Positions 27,975-35,267 of a stretch of 64,000 nt of DNA are shown one piece after another; positions within the stretch are counted from its first letter, which is position 1, and the number at the start of each line of letters is the position of its first letter. Source of the stretch: Yimella sp. cx-51 (lineage in GTDB: Bacteria; Actinomycetota; Actinomycetes; Actinomycetales; Dermatophilaceae); contig NZ_CP072113.1 of assembly GCF_017654605.1 (NCBI RefSeq), positions 2,356,001 through 2,420,000 of the forward strand. The letters are read 5' to 3'. Both the position numbers and the translations under genes were made by a program. The notes under the pieces are model-generated. The model saw only the letters and a list, made by a program, of their open reading frames with translations. It did no database searches and was not told where the DNA came from.

Positions 27975-28835
27975 TCAGAAGACCGGCTTGCCCCCGGTGA
28001 CTCCGAGCACGGTGCCCGAGACGTACGCCGCCTCGTCGGACGCGAGAAAGACGTAGGCCGCCGCGACCTCGACCGGCTGACCGGCCCGTCCGAGCGGCGT
28101 GTCCGAACCGAAGCCCGCGACCTTGTCCGGCGACATCGTCGATGGAATGAGGGGCGTCCAGATCGGCCCGGGCGCAACGGCATTGACGCGGATTCCACGA
28201 GAGCCGAGCTGTCCAGCCAGATTGACCACCAGGTTGTTGAGAGCGGCCTTGGTGGCTGCGTAATCGAGCAGGTGCTCACTGGGTGAGTACGCCTGGATCG
28301 ATGTCGTGACGATCACCGAACCACCACCGGCCAGTTCATCTGCGAGTTCCTGCACGAGCCAGAAGGTGGAAAAAACGTTGGTGGCGAAGGTCCGTTCGAT
28401 CTGGCCGACGGGAAACTCCTCGACGTCCTCATGGGTCATCTGATACGCGGCGTTGCAGATCAGGATGTCGAGACCATCGAGGCCGTCACGAGCCTCGCGG
28501 GCCACCCGGATGTTGTCGTCCTCGAGGCGCAGATCGGCTTCCATCAGGACGCATCGTCGCCCCTCGGATTCCACCAGTTCTGCCGTCTGCCTGGCGTCCT
28601 CACGCTCTTGGGCGAGATGGGTGATGGCGACATCCGCACCCTCACGGGCGAAGGTGAGTGCGATGGCCCGACCGATGCCGGAATCGCCGCCGGTGATCAG
28701 CGCCTTGCGGCCGGGCAGCCGACCGCGACCGGTCCACGACCGCTCACCGTGGTCGGGACGGGGTTCGAGTGCGTCGACCGTTCCGGGCCACGTCTGTTGT
28801 TGGGAAGGGATCTTGGCGAGCTCCTCGTTCGTCAT
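27975..28835 (-). CDS. Short-chain dehydrogenase/reductase
   Basis: 286-aa NAD(P)-dependent oxidoreductase. The cofactor motif is ALITGGDSGIGRAIAL (about residues 43-58), the NNAG-equivalent is ICNAAYQ, and the catalytic Ser/Tyr/Lys lie in VTTSIQAYSPSEHLLDYAATKAAL. The pre-domain of about 40 residues (QQQTWPGTVDALEPRPDHG) marks the YghA/general-stress SDR subgroup. ATG 28835 starts this subgroup's N terminus; the open frame upstream overlaps the methyltransferase gene and lacks similarity. Substrate unknown. Confidence 0.92.
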   Translation of the reverse strand: MTNEELAKIPSQQQTWPGTVDALEPRPDHGERSWTGRGRLPGRKALITGGDSGIGRAIALTFAREGADVAITHLAQEREDARQTAELVESEGRRCVLMEADLRLEDDNIRVAREARDGLDGLDILICNAAYQMTHEDVEEFPVGQIERTFATNVFSTFWLVQELADELAGGGSVIVTTSIQAYSPSEHLLDYAATKAALNNLVVNLAGQLGSRGIRVNAVAPGPIWTPLIPSTMSPDKVAGFGSDTPLGRAGQPVEVAAAYVFLASDEAAYVSGTVLGVTGGKPVF

Positions 28836-28926
28836 CAATTCAGTCTGGTTGCGCGCTGGCGAGGCAGAAACACCCGGCAGGGTGCCGGTCGGACCCCTAG
28901 CGCCGCCGATCAGGCGACTGATGTCG

Positions 28927-29913
28927 TCAACCGCGTGTGGTCGTCCTGGTGACGGTGAACGAGCGGTCCTGAGCAACCCGGCGGGTGGGTCCGAGTCGCT
29001 GTTGCAGTTCCCGCTGCCACGGCAGGTGGGAGTTGAAGACGCACCACAGGTCACCGCCGGGACGCAGCACCCGCGCGGCCTCGGAAAACATCTCAAGCGT
29101 GTCGGCCGACTCCTTGGCCACGCCCCGATGGAAGGGCGGATTGGTGACGACGGCGTCGAAGGAATCGTCCGCATAGCCCTCCAGCCCAGCACCCCAGCTC
29201 ACGTCGACCTCGACATTGTTGGCGGCGGCGGTGGCACGGGTCGCAGCTACTGCCGACCATGACACGTCCCGTGCGCTGACGCGGTGTCCGGCACGGGCCA
29301 GGGCGGCGGAGATCACCCCGTTGCCGCACCCGAGGTCGAGCACGTCGGCACCGCAGACCTGCATGGTCTCCAACAGCAGTCGGGTGCCGCGGTCGAGTTT
29401 GGTGCCGCCGAAGGTCGCGCCGTGAGCGGCGATCACGAGCCCGAGGTGCGGGTCGTGACGCTGCTGCGGCCACTTCGCGTCGCCACCCAACGGCTGCGAT
29501 GCCCGCAGCACTCGCGCCTTCTGCCATCCACGGCTCGCCGACACCTGGGCGAAATGGCGGCTGAGCGTGTCGTTCATCGAGTGGTTCATGTGTTTGATGC
29601 GGCCCCCGGCCACCAACTGGAGGTCGGGTGATCTTTGGACGCGAGCAGCGATCTCGTCCAGCGCCGCGAGCGCCTTGGGTAGCCGGACGAGTGCGAGATC
29701 GACACCGGCGAGGTCAGCGGGCTCCACCAGCAATGCAGGGTCGACGGTTCGCGCATCCCGCCAGTCGTCACACCAGACGCGGACGTCCTGACTGAGCGAC
29801 AGAGCGTGATCGACCAGGCCCGGTGCGTCGACGACAGCGACCGCACGCGCCGCCCCGGGGGCTTCGTCGCGGATGAGTTGGTCGACCACGTCCATGGGGC
29901 CACTATCGGGCAT
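28927..29913 (-). CDS. RsmC/RlmG-like class I SAM methyltransferase
   Basis: 328 aa with a degenerate N-terminal half and a C-terminal methyltransferase domain: SAM motif I VLDLGCGNGVISAALAR (about residue 190) and the catalytic NPPF tetrapeptide in DAVVTNPPFHRG, typical of N2-guanine rRNA methyltransferases. The N-terminal pseudo-domain is like RsmC/RlmG, which methylate 16S G1207 or 23S G1835; which site is used here is unclear. ATG 29913 is taken; MDVVDQL at 29895 is also possible. Confidence 0.88.
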   Translation of the reverse strand: MPDSGPMDVVDQLIRDEAPGAARAVAVVDAPGLVDHALSLSQDVRVWCDDWRDARTVDPALLVEPADLAGVDLALVRLPKALAALDEIAARVQRSPDLQLVAGGRIKHMNHSMNDTLSRHFAQVSASRGWQKARVLRASQPLGGDAKWPQQRHDPHLGLVIAAHGATFGGTKLDRGTRLLLETMQVCGADVLDLGCGNGVISAALARAGHRVSARDVSWSAVAATRATAAANNVEVDVSWGAGLEGYADDSFDAVVTNPPFHRGVAKESADTLEMFSEAARVLRPGGDLWCVFNSHLPWQRELQQRLGPTRRVAQDRSFTVTRTTTRG

Positions 29914-29918
29914 CGGGG

Positions 29919-29944
29919 CGGCCCACCCGGTCGCGGGTGGGCCG
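29919..29944 (-). terminator. GC-rich hairpin downstream of murQ remnant
   Basis: Near-perfect inverted repeat (gggcggcccacccg, then cgggtgggccgcc after a short loop). It lies upstream of the methyltransferase start and downstream of the decayed murQ reading frame on the same strand. Confidence 0.6.
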
Positions 29945-30050
29945 CCTTGGGCGCCCGAAGTGCAGCTGCCCTATACGGCGTCGACCTCCGAGTCGACCTT
30001 CTCCTGCGTAACCGGGGCCGGCGTCCGATGGCGCAGGGAGAGCAGTCGGG

Positions 30051-30283
30051 CGTGCCCGCTCCGGCGTAGATGAGTCGTCCACCGGCGCGCAAGCGCTCGA
30101 CGATCACCGCGATCGCAGCGCTGATCTGCGGCTCGGCGGCTTCGACCGCGATCGCCACTGTTCGGTCGACGTCCATCTGGGCACGAACCAGTTGGTGAAC
30201 GTCGAGCTCTTCGAGGTGCACGTCCGGGCGCGATCGCTCGGTGTCGAGCACCGCGAGCTCGGCGCCAGAAGCAAGCCATTGGT
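30051..30283 (-). pseudogene. murQ: N-acetylmuramic acid 6-phosphate etherase, N-terminal remnant
   Basis: The minus-strand frame reads LDVHQLVRAQMDVDRTVAIAVEAAE and then IVERLRAGGRLIYAGAGT, which matches the start of MurQ up to the beginning of its sugar-phosphate isomerase (SIS) domain. The match stops at about 30051, and the remaining 220 or so residues of a normal MurQ (about 300 aa) are missing. No start codon with a ribosome site is seen. I conclude this is a deletion remnant that cannot be an enzyme. (Residues quoted are in separate runs of the same frame.). Confidence 0.65.
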
Positions 30284-30421
30284 CTAGTTTTTTTGCTTGA
30301 TACGTGCGTTGATGCGCTCGGCGCGCCCGACGATCTGCCCCAGTGCCCTCACAGCTGCCGGCCCCGGTTCAATCCATGGATACTCGGCGCCGCTCGATTT
30401 GCGCCGCGACAGCGCCACCAT
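30284..30421 (-). CDS. Possible 45-aa peptide beside iron box
   Basis: An uninterrupted ATG-TAG frame of 46 codons begins directly at the edge of the iron box (30422-30440). The peptide is basic, starts MVALSRRKSSGAEYPWIEPG and ends in an amphipathic helix-like GRAERINARIKQKN. I do not recognise a family. Third-position GC (roughly 70-75%) is lower than in neighbouring genes, but the frame is open and ends cleanly. No ribosome site is present, so expression would have to be leaderless. Could be a real small protein or a remnant. Confidence 0.35.
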   Translation of the reverse strand: MVALSRRKSSGAEYPWIEPGPAAVRALGQIVGRAERINARIKQKN

Positions 30422-30440
30422 TTAGGTTTACCTAACCTAA
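30422..30440. promoter_or_regulatory. DtxR/IdeR-type iron box
   Basis: TTAGGTTTACCTAACCTAA matches the 19-bp iron-box consensus (TTAGGTTAGGCTAACCTAA) at 16 of 19 positions, with both outer arms intact. It lies 28 bp upstream of the DUF2470-like gene and abuts the divergent small ORF. DtxR/IdeR with Fe2+ bound would repress here, so expression is expected under iron limitation. Confidence 0.75.
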
Positions 30441-30467
30441 GTCGCACTCTCCGGAAGTGGAAATGCC

Positions 30468-31301
30468 GTGGAACCGACCAGCCACACCAGCACCGCCCGA
30501 GCCATCGCGCCGACCCTCCAGTCGACGGCACGCTCGACGGCTCACCGACTCCTGGCCGGAGCCGGCCTGGCGCATGTCGTCGCCTATGACCACGATCCGA
30601 ACCACTCCTGCTCGACCCTCACCCACGGCCAGAGCCGGTTCGGCGACCTCATGGTTGCGGGCGTGCCGCACCCGTCCGACCCCTTGGCCCAGCAATCGGA
30701 CAGCTCGATCCGGGTGCGCCTCGACATCGTCAAGGAAGCGCCGGAGTTCCGCGTGCGGGTCACCGCATCCACCCTGCACGCACTCGGTTCGCTGCGGTGG
30801 CTGAGCCCCTCGGTCGCACAGCGCTACCTCGACGACGGACGACTCGACGCAGCCCTCGCCGAGAGCACGGGCGGCGACGGCGCCATGCTGGGCATCATCG
30901 ACGTCGCACAGGTGCATCTGCACCACGCATCCGGCACCACCACGATCCACGCCGATGCACTCGGCGAGGGCCCGAGCTCGTCCTTGTTCCCCTTCCCCGG
31001 CGACGACTGGGCCGCCCGAGATCTGCTGTGTGCTGTCACGGACGACGATCCGAGCGTGCTGCTGCGTCATCCCGGCACGATCACGATGTCGTCTCGGGAG
31101 CGGAGCAGCTGCTCCGCGGTGGCCGGCCACTGCTACTGCGTCGATGTCGACCGGTTCGGCATCACGTTGATGAACATCACGGAGCGCTCGGCCACAGTGA
31201 GCTTCGTCCCCCTGCCCGCGCCGGTGTCGAACCTCGGTGAACTAGCGGCTGGCCTCGACCAACTGGTGCGCATCGCTCGCCTCCAGTCGGCCCGCGCCTG
31301 A
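30468..31301 (+). CDS. DUF2470/HugZ-like protein, probably iron-regulated
   Basis: 277 aa, no signal peptide. The C-terminal part (about residues 225-275: VDRFGITLMNITERS, then VSFVPLPAPVSNLGEL) has the strand-turn pattern of DUF2470, which forms the C-terminal domain of HugZ-type heme-degrading proteins. The N-terminal half could be the matching split-barrel but is weakly conserved by eye. The GTG start at 30468 has a ggaag site upstream, and an iron box lies just before it. A role in heme or iron handling is inferred from the domain and the box, not proven. Confidence 0.65.
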   Translation: MEPTSHTSTARAIAPTLQSTARSTAHRLLAGAGLAHVVAYDHDPNHSCSTLTHGQSRFGDLMVAGVPHPSDPLAQQSDSSIRVRLDIVKEAPEFRVRVTASTLHALGSLRWLSPSVAQRYLDDGRLDAALAESTGGDGAMLGIIDVAQVHLHHASGTTTIHADALGEGPSSSLFPFPGDDWAARDLLCAVTDDDPSVLLRHPGTITMSSRERSSCSAVAGHCYCVDVDRFGITLMNITERSATVSFVPLPAPVSNLGELAAGLDQLVRIARLQSARA

Positions 31302-31312
31302 CCAGCGACCAA

Positions 31313-31353
31313 CAATGAATCAGCCCCGGCACATTGCCGGGGCTGATTCATTG
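31313..31353. terminator. Perfect 18-bp bidirectional terminator
   Basis: Arms 31313-31330 and 31336-31353 are exact reverse complements with a 5-nt loop (acatt). It separates the converging DUF2470-like and DUF1540 genes. Confidence 0.85.
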
Positions 31354-31364
31354 AAAAGTGCGCG

Positions 31365-31646
31365 TCAGCTTGCCTCGTAAGAAAGGCAGTTGGCGGTGTC
31401 GGCGCCGATCTCGATCTTGTCTGCGCCGCACAGCAGGTTTTCGTTGTGGGTGCATTCCAGACGCTGGCAGACAGCCACGCGGCCGCTGTCGGAGACCGTA
31501 CCGGCGCGAGCGTCGAGGTCGGTGAAGGTGGTGCAGGAAGCCGCCGATCCGGTGCCGCCGACGGTGATCGCGAAGGCGTTGCAGCCGCCGTCGTTGAAGG
31601 AGCAAGCGGTGGTCGCACAGGACGACACGAGCGAAAGAGTGGCCAT
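31365..31646 (-). CDS. DUF1540 domain protein (small Cys-rich)
   Basis: 93 aa with two Cys-rich halves. The first has CATTACSFNDGGCNA with AITVGG and CTTF following, the DUF1540 spacing thought to bind a metal. The second has CQRLECTHNENLLCGADKIEI and a terminal NCLSYEAS, a second DUF1540-like copy. The function is unknown. An agagg site precedes ATG 31646. The upstream 260 bp are unusually AT-rich for this genome and hold its promoter. Confidence 0.85.
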   Translation of the reverse strand: MATLSLVSSCATTACSFNDGGCNAFAITVGGTGSAASCTTFTDLDARAGTVSDSGRVAVCQRLECTHNENLLCGADKIEIGADTANCLSYEAS

Positions 31647-31907
31647 GATTCATCCTCTGGGAGCGAACGTTGATTCGTGCAAATGACTTCATCAAGATAA
31701 GCCGGAATAGGAACTTTGCATAGACAGGAAAGGCTGCCCTTGCCTATTAGTCTTTAACAAACATTTCCATGACGTAAATATTTCGGTCTCCGTCAGGAGG
31801 ACGCGGGCCGAGGGTCCGAAGAGAATCTGCATGCCCTCGAACGCACCGCGCGGCCATGCCCGGTGATGTACTGCTGTCCTCCACCGTCACACCGAGAGGG
31901 CGATGCC

Positions 31908-32774
31908 TTGTCTGACCACGACAACTCCCAGGACCGCAATCCCACGCCCGACCGCGCCGAGGACAACGCGTTCTTCCCCAGCCCGTACTCGCTGTCGCAG
32001 TACACCTCCGACAAGACCGATTTCGACGGCCTGGCCACCCACGACACGTACAGCGGCGGCACGTGGAAGATCCTGACGATTGCCACCGAAGAGCGTTACA
32101 TGCTGATGAAGAACGGGAAGTTCTTCTCCACCGGCAACCACCCCGTCGAAACACTTCTCCCGCTGCACCACATGGTCGAGGCTGGATACGGAATCGACGT
32201 AGCGACCATCTCCGGCGGGCCCGGCAAGTTCGAATGGTGGGCGTTCCCGAAGGAGGACGACGCGATCGCGGCTACGTGGGAACGCACCGAGCACGAGTTC
32301 AAGAGCCCGAAGAGGCTCGCTGATGTCATCGCTGAAGGTCTGGACAACTACGCGGCGATCTTCATCCCCGGCGGCCACGGTGCCATGAACGCCCTCCCGT
32401 TCGACCAGGACGTACGCGACGCACTCGACCACTTCATCGACAACGACAAGTTGATCATCACCTTGTGTCATGGTCCGGCAGCGCTGCTCGCGGCCAGCGT
32501 CGGCCGCGACACCAACCCGTTCGCCGGGTACAAGATCACCGCCTTCCCCGACTCCCTCGACTTCGGAGCGAACCTTGAGATCGGCTATCTCCCCGGCGAG
32601 ATGCCGTGGAAGCTAGGCGAGGCGCTGAAGAAGGATGGCATTGAGATCATCAATGCCGACATGTCGGGCGCAACCACGCGCGACCGCAATCTGCTGACCG
32701 GTGACAGCCCGCTGGCGGCCAACCAACTCGGCAAGGACTCGGTGACCGCTCTGCTGGAGAAATTCGGCAACTGA
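31908..32774 (+). CDS. hchA: Protein deglycase/glyoxalase III HchA (Hsp31)
   Basis: 288-aa DJ-1/PfpI superfamily protein closely following E. coli HchA along its length: AEDNAFFPSPYSLSQYTS, FSTGNHPVETLLPL, VPGGHGA-like IPGGHGAMNALP and the nucleophile Cys in ITLCHGPAALLAA. It converts methylglyoxal to lactate and acts as a stress chaperone. The TTG start at 31908 has a strong gagaggg site 7 nt upstream; the nearby ATG at 31903 is out of frame. Monocistronic; its promoter lies in the AT-rich interval shared with the DUF1540 gene. Confidence 0.93.
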   Translation: MSDHDNSQDRNPTPDRAEDNAFFPSPYSLSQYTSDKTDFDGLATHDTYSGGTWKILTIATEERYMLMKNGKFFSTGNHPVETLLPLHHMVEAGYGIDVATISGGPGKFEWWAFPKEDDAIAATWERTEHEFKSPKRLADVIAEGLDNYAAIFIPGGHGAMNALPFDQDVRDALDHFIDNDKLIITLCHGPAALLAASVGRDTNPFAGYKITAFPDSLDFGANLEIGYLPGEMPWKLGEALKKDGIEIINADMSGATTRDRNLLTGDSPLAANQLGKDSVTALLEKFGN

Positions 32775-32791
32775 ACTGCTGCGCTGTCGAG

Positions 32792-32833
32792 CGCCATGAC
32801 GCTTGAGGTGTACTCGCTTCAAGCGTCATGGCG
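32792..32833. terminator. Perfect 15-bp bidirectional terminator
   Basis: CGCCATGACGCTTGA (32792-32806) and its exact reverse complement (32819-32833) enclose a 12-nt loop between the converging hchA and DUF998 genes. Confidence 0.8.
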
Positions 32834-32845
32834 TTCAAGCCGGGA

Positions 32846-33523
32846 TCACGCAGCCGTGTCCGCCATTGTTCGTACGCCTCGCACGGCAATGACTCCGAAG
32901 ATCAGCTCACCGACCATCACGGTGTACACGGCGCCCCGCTCGAAGATCGGTGCAAACGTCCATAGCGACGGGCTCACCGCGAGCAAGAGCACCAGAGAGA
33001 CCAAGCCAACTGCGCCGAGCCCGATGGACGCGCGCTGCACCCACTCCGGGAGAAAGTCTCGCAACACCGAGGCACCAGCGACCATGACCGCGAGATTGCC
33101 ACCGACGATGGCAGACATCGCGCCACCGAAGTGATAGACAGCCAGCCCGGCAGCAACATTCTCTTGGTTGCCATTCACGAGCCCAACCAGACAGATACCC
33201 AGCCCATGCAGGACCGCAAGAGCGAGCAAAAGCGTGCCCCGGCGAGCCTGAGGATTGGCGAAGAAGATCAAGGCCGCGCCGAGGATGAAGAGCAGACCCT
33301 GCCCCACGAACCCGGCGTTCATCACCACCGCCAACTGGGAGTCGATCGTGCGCCCCTGGAACGTCTGAGGCTCTGGGACCCCGAGGTCACTGATCCAGTT
33401 GGTCGCGTAGTTGTATCCGCGAAACCCAGTCGCGGCCACGGTCTCCGCCAGGAGATACCACACGCCAGCGAAGCCCATCAGCGCCATGCCGGTATAGGTG
33501 AGGGGCGAAGTAGACTTGCCCAT
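32846..33523 (-). CDS. DUF998 family membrane protein
   Basis: 225 aa with about six membrane helices. The first loop reads GYNYATNWISDLGVPEPQTF, the DUF998 signature (N-x-x-SDLG), after a helix in MALMGFAGVWYLLAE. Function unknown; some relatives sit beside TetR regulators, as here. ATG 33523 lies 7 nt after a TAATAT box, so the mRNA may be leaderless. The region contains two operator-like palindromes, and the divergent TetR gene is the likely repressor. Confidence 0.87.
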   Translation of the reverse strand: MGKSTSPLTYTGMALMGFAGVWYLLAETVAATGFRGYNYATNWISDLGVPEPQTFQGRTIDSQLAVVMNAGFVGQGLLFILGAALIFFANPQARRGTLLLALAVLHGLGICLVGLVNGNQENVAAGLAVYHFGGAMSAIVGGNLAVMVAGASVLRDFLPEWVQRASIGLGAVGLVSLVLLLAVSPSLWTFAPIFERGAVYTVMVGELIFGVIAVRGVRTMADTAA

Positions 33524-33525
33524 AC

Positions 33526-33561
33526 TGACCATATTAGTCGATGATTGACCGTGTTGGTCAA
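33526..33561. promoter_or_regulatory. Paired TetR operators over the DUF998 promoter
   Basis: Site 1 (33526-33540) is TGACC-ATATT-AGTCG and site 2 (33545-33561) is TTGACC-GTGTT-GGTCAA, a perfect palindrome. Their centres are 20 bp apart. On the minus strand, TAATAT (33531-33536) and TTGACC (33556-33561) look like -10 and -35 boxes 19 bp apart, so a bound repressor would block the DUF998 promoter. Confidence 0.65.
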
Positions 33562-33576
33562 ACTGGAGGTGTGGAG

Positions 33577-34161
33577 ATGGTTCGTCCCACGCGTGCTGCA
33601 TTGGACGACGCAATCCTGGACGTCGCAGCTGGCCTATTCGCAGTGCGAGGATTCCGAGGCACCTCGGTGCAGTCCGTTGCCGACGCCACCGGGTATTCCA
33701 AGGGCGCGATCTTGGCTCGGTTCAGCTCCAAGGAGCTGCTCTTCGACGCAGTCATCGAACGATGCGTCTCGATGGCCGCCGCGTTGAGCGCGTCCGTGGA
33801 GTCGCTGCCGGCTGGCGCAGATCGCGATGCGAAGGCCGTCGCGGGCTTCGTCGACCTGTCGTTTTCACACCCGGGCAACGGTGCGTTGCTCATGGCAGCG
33901 ATCTTGTCTCCGGACCAGGAGATCCGCATGGCGTTGGACCGGACGACCCCTCACATCTGGAACATTTTCGGTGCCAGCCAGGACGATGCTCGCGCCGATC
34001 TCGACGCAAGCCTTCTATCCCCAAAAGTGTTGGAACGGCGGGTTCGGGTGGTGTGTGCGCTCGGAGGCGTTAGCGCCACTGTGTCCGCTACCGAGGCAGC
34101 CGACATTCCGGGACTGCGCCCCCTCCTCTCATCGATCGCCGCGGAGACATTGCGAGGTTGA
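33577..34161 (+). CDS. TetR family transcriptional regulator
   Basis: 194 aa. The N-terminal helix-turn-helix (residues about 10-55) reads LFAVRGFRGTSVQSVADATG then YSKGAILARFSSKELLF, standard TetR. The C-terminal ligand domain is unassigned. ATG 33577 has ggaggt 6 nt upstream; an in-frame GTG at 33571 and an ATG at 33541 are less likely. It is divergent from the DUF998 gene and probably represses it and itself through the two palindromes. It ends overlapping the P-loop kinase gene by 33 bp tail to tail. Confidence 0.92.
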   Translation: MVRPTRAALDDAILDVAAGLFAVRGFRGTSVQSVADATGYSKGAILARFSSKELLFDAVIERCVSMAAALSASVESLPAGADRDAKAVAGFVDLSFSHPGNGALLMAAILSPDQEIRMALDRTTPHIWNIFGASQDDARADLDASLLSPKVLERRVRVVCALGGVSATVSATEAADIPGLRPLLSSIAAETLRG

Positions 34162-34752
34162 GTCCTGCACGCCGATGAGTGCGTCCGCGATCTCAGGTGC
34201 GGCGCTGGTCGCCGTGTCGAACTCCAGCACTTCATCAGACCAGTTGGCGTAGCTGGCACGCCTGCGTTCAACGTCTGCCCACGTCGGCTCTCCGACATGA
34301 GCGAGGCCCCGATCCCTGCCATCCAGCCTTCGCTTGTGCTCTGTCGGGTCGGATAGCACGAGGTGCACGAAGTCGAGCCGGGCGCCAGTGCGCGCCGTAG
34401 CCGTCCGCCAGGTCTGTCGGGCCTCATCGCTGTCGTTCACTGCGTCGACCACGACATCGCGACCCAATGCCAGGTTCCGCTCTGCCATCGCCCGCGCCGA
34501 CTCGTAGGCCGCAACGCCAACCTGCCACCCGGCCTGCAAACCACAGGAGAGGATCGCTTCCTCGATGTCGTCGATGGACAGGTGAGCAGCGCCACTGCTC
34601 ACCGCGAAAGCCTGCGCGACGCTCGTCTTCCCGACTCCGGGCAACCCGGAAATGACGACGAGCCGCCCAACTATGCAATCTGCAGCGGCTTGGACGCGCG
34701 GATCGCGACGCCTGCTATCGGAATTCACAAGGTCGCCTGCCTGGCCAGTCAC
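34129..34752 (-). CDS. P-loop kinase-like ATPase, third gene of RelBE-type operon
   Basis: 207 aa. Walker A is VVISGLPGVGKTSVAQAFA (about residues 32-50), followed by HLSIDDIEEAILSCG with an Asp pair, VVVDAVNDSDEARQTW and a lid-like Arg segment (HKRRLDGRDRG). This is the AAA_33/zeta-like small-molecule kinase fold that includes chloramphenicol and tRNA-end kinases. The GTG start overlaps the toxin stop by 4 bp, so it is translationally coupled. Its substrate and any role in the toxin-antitoxin system are unknown. Confidence 0.8.
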   Translation of the reverse strand: MTGQAGDLVNSDSRRRDPRVQAAADCIVGRLVVISGLPGVGKTSVAQAFAVSSGAAHLSIDDIEEAILSCGLQAGWQVGVAAYESARAMAERNLALGRDVVVDAVNDSDEARQTWRTATARTGARLDFVHLVLSDPTEHKRRLDGRDRGLAHVGEPTWADVERRRASYANWSDEVLEFDTATSAAPEIADALIGVQDSTSQCLRGDR

Positions 34753-35006
34753 CGGTAGACATCTCGCCGATGGCCGATCCGTAACACCAGGACGAGCAAC
34801 TCGTCGTCGATGACGTCGTAGATCACGCGGTAGTCAGCGACACGGATTCGCCTCTCCCCGTTACCGCCGCTCAGCTGAAGACTTCCTGGAGGGCGCGGAT
34901 CGTCGGCGAGCGCCTTGATTGCATCCTTCAGTCGAGCGGCAACCTGCGGATGGAGCTTACGGAAGGTCTTGGCGGCTTCCCGCGCGATAGTGATCCGGTA
35001 CGACAC
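34749..35006 (-). CDS. RelE/ParE-family toxin
   Basis: 85 aa with the RelE fold pattern: SYRITIAREAAKTFRKLHPQV, then LADDPRPPGSLQLSGG and the core RRIRVADYRVIYDVIDDELLV ending RIGHRRDVYR (quoted in parts). The basic C terminus with Arg/His/Tyr resembles active RelE mRNA interferases acting at the ribosome. GTG start at 35006, 12 bp after the antitoxin stop. It sits between the antitoxin and the kinase genes and is likely co-transcribed from the antitoxin promoter. Confidence 0.92.
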   Translation of the reverse strand: MSYRITIAREAAKTFRKLHPQVAARLKDAIKALADDPRPPGSLQLSGGNGERRIRVADYRVIYDVIDDELLVLVLRIGHRRDVYR

Positions 35007-35018
35007 GATTCGTCGGAG

Positions 35019-35261
35019 TCAGAGCCCAAGCTCTTCCATGAGGTCGTCGAACGGAATACGAGGCTCCTTCCTCGCTTCCGCTGCCGCACGGATATCCGAT
35101 TGGTCCTCAAGCGCTTGCATCGCACGTTCGAAAAACTCGGGCGACACCACTACGGCACGACGACCTGCACCGCGGGACGTGATTTCGACAGGCTCGCGCT
35201 GCGCAGCAGCGATGTAGTCGCTCTGTCGGCCACGGAACTGGGAAAGCGTCGCTGACTTCAT
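35019..35261 (-). CDS. Phd/YefM-like antitoxin
   Basis: 80 aa. The N terminus MKSATLSQFRGRQSDYIAAA and EPVEITSRGAGRRAVVVSPE give the Phd/YefM DNA-binding fold with the typical 'S-R-G-x-x-x-AVVVS' strand. The acidic C-terminal tail (EARKEPRIPFDDLMEELGL) would wrap the toxin. ATG 35261 has no ribosome site but lies 6 nt after a -10 box, fitting leaderless translation. A palindrome in its promoter suggests autorepression. Confidence 0.9.
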   Translation of the reverse strand: MKSATLSQFRGRQSDYIAAAQREPVEITSRGAGRRAVVVSPEFFERAMQALEDQSDIRAAAEARKEPRIPFDDLMEELGL

Positions 35262-35267
35262 GCATCG

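Noticed and set aside
30447-30804. Alternative plus-strand frame from ATG 30457 (Pro/Arg-rich)
   Set aside because: It overlaps the DUF2470-like gene in a different frame and looks like a shadow; the GTG at 30468 gives the domain-bearing protein.
32796-33134. Plus-strand 112-aa open frame over the DUF998 gene
   Set aside because: It is antisense to a gene with clear membrane helices and the DUF998 signature and has no pattern of its own.
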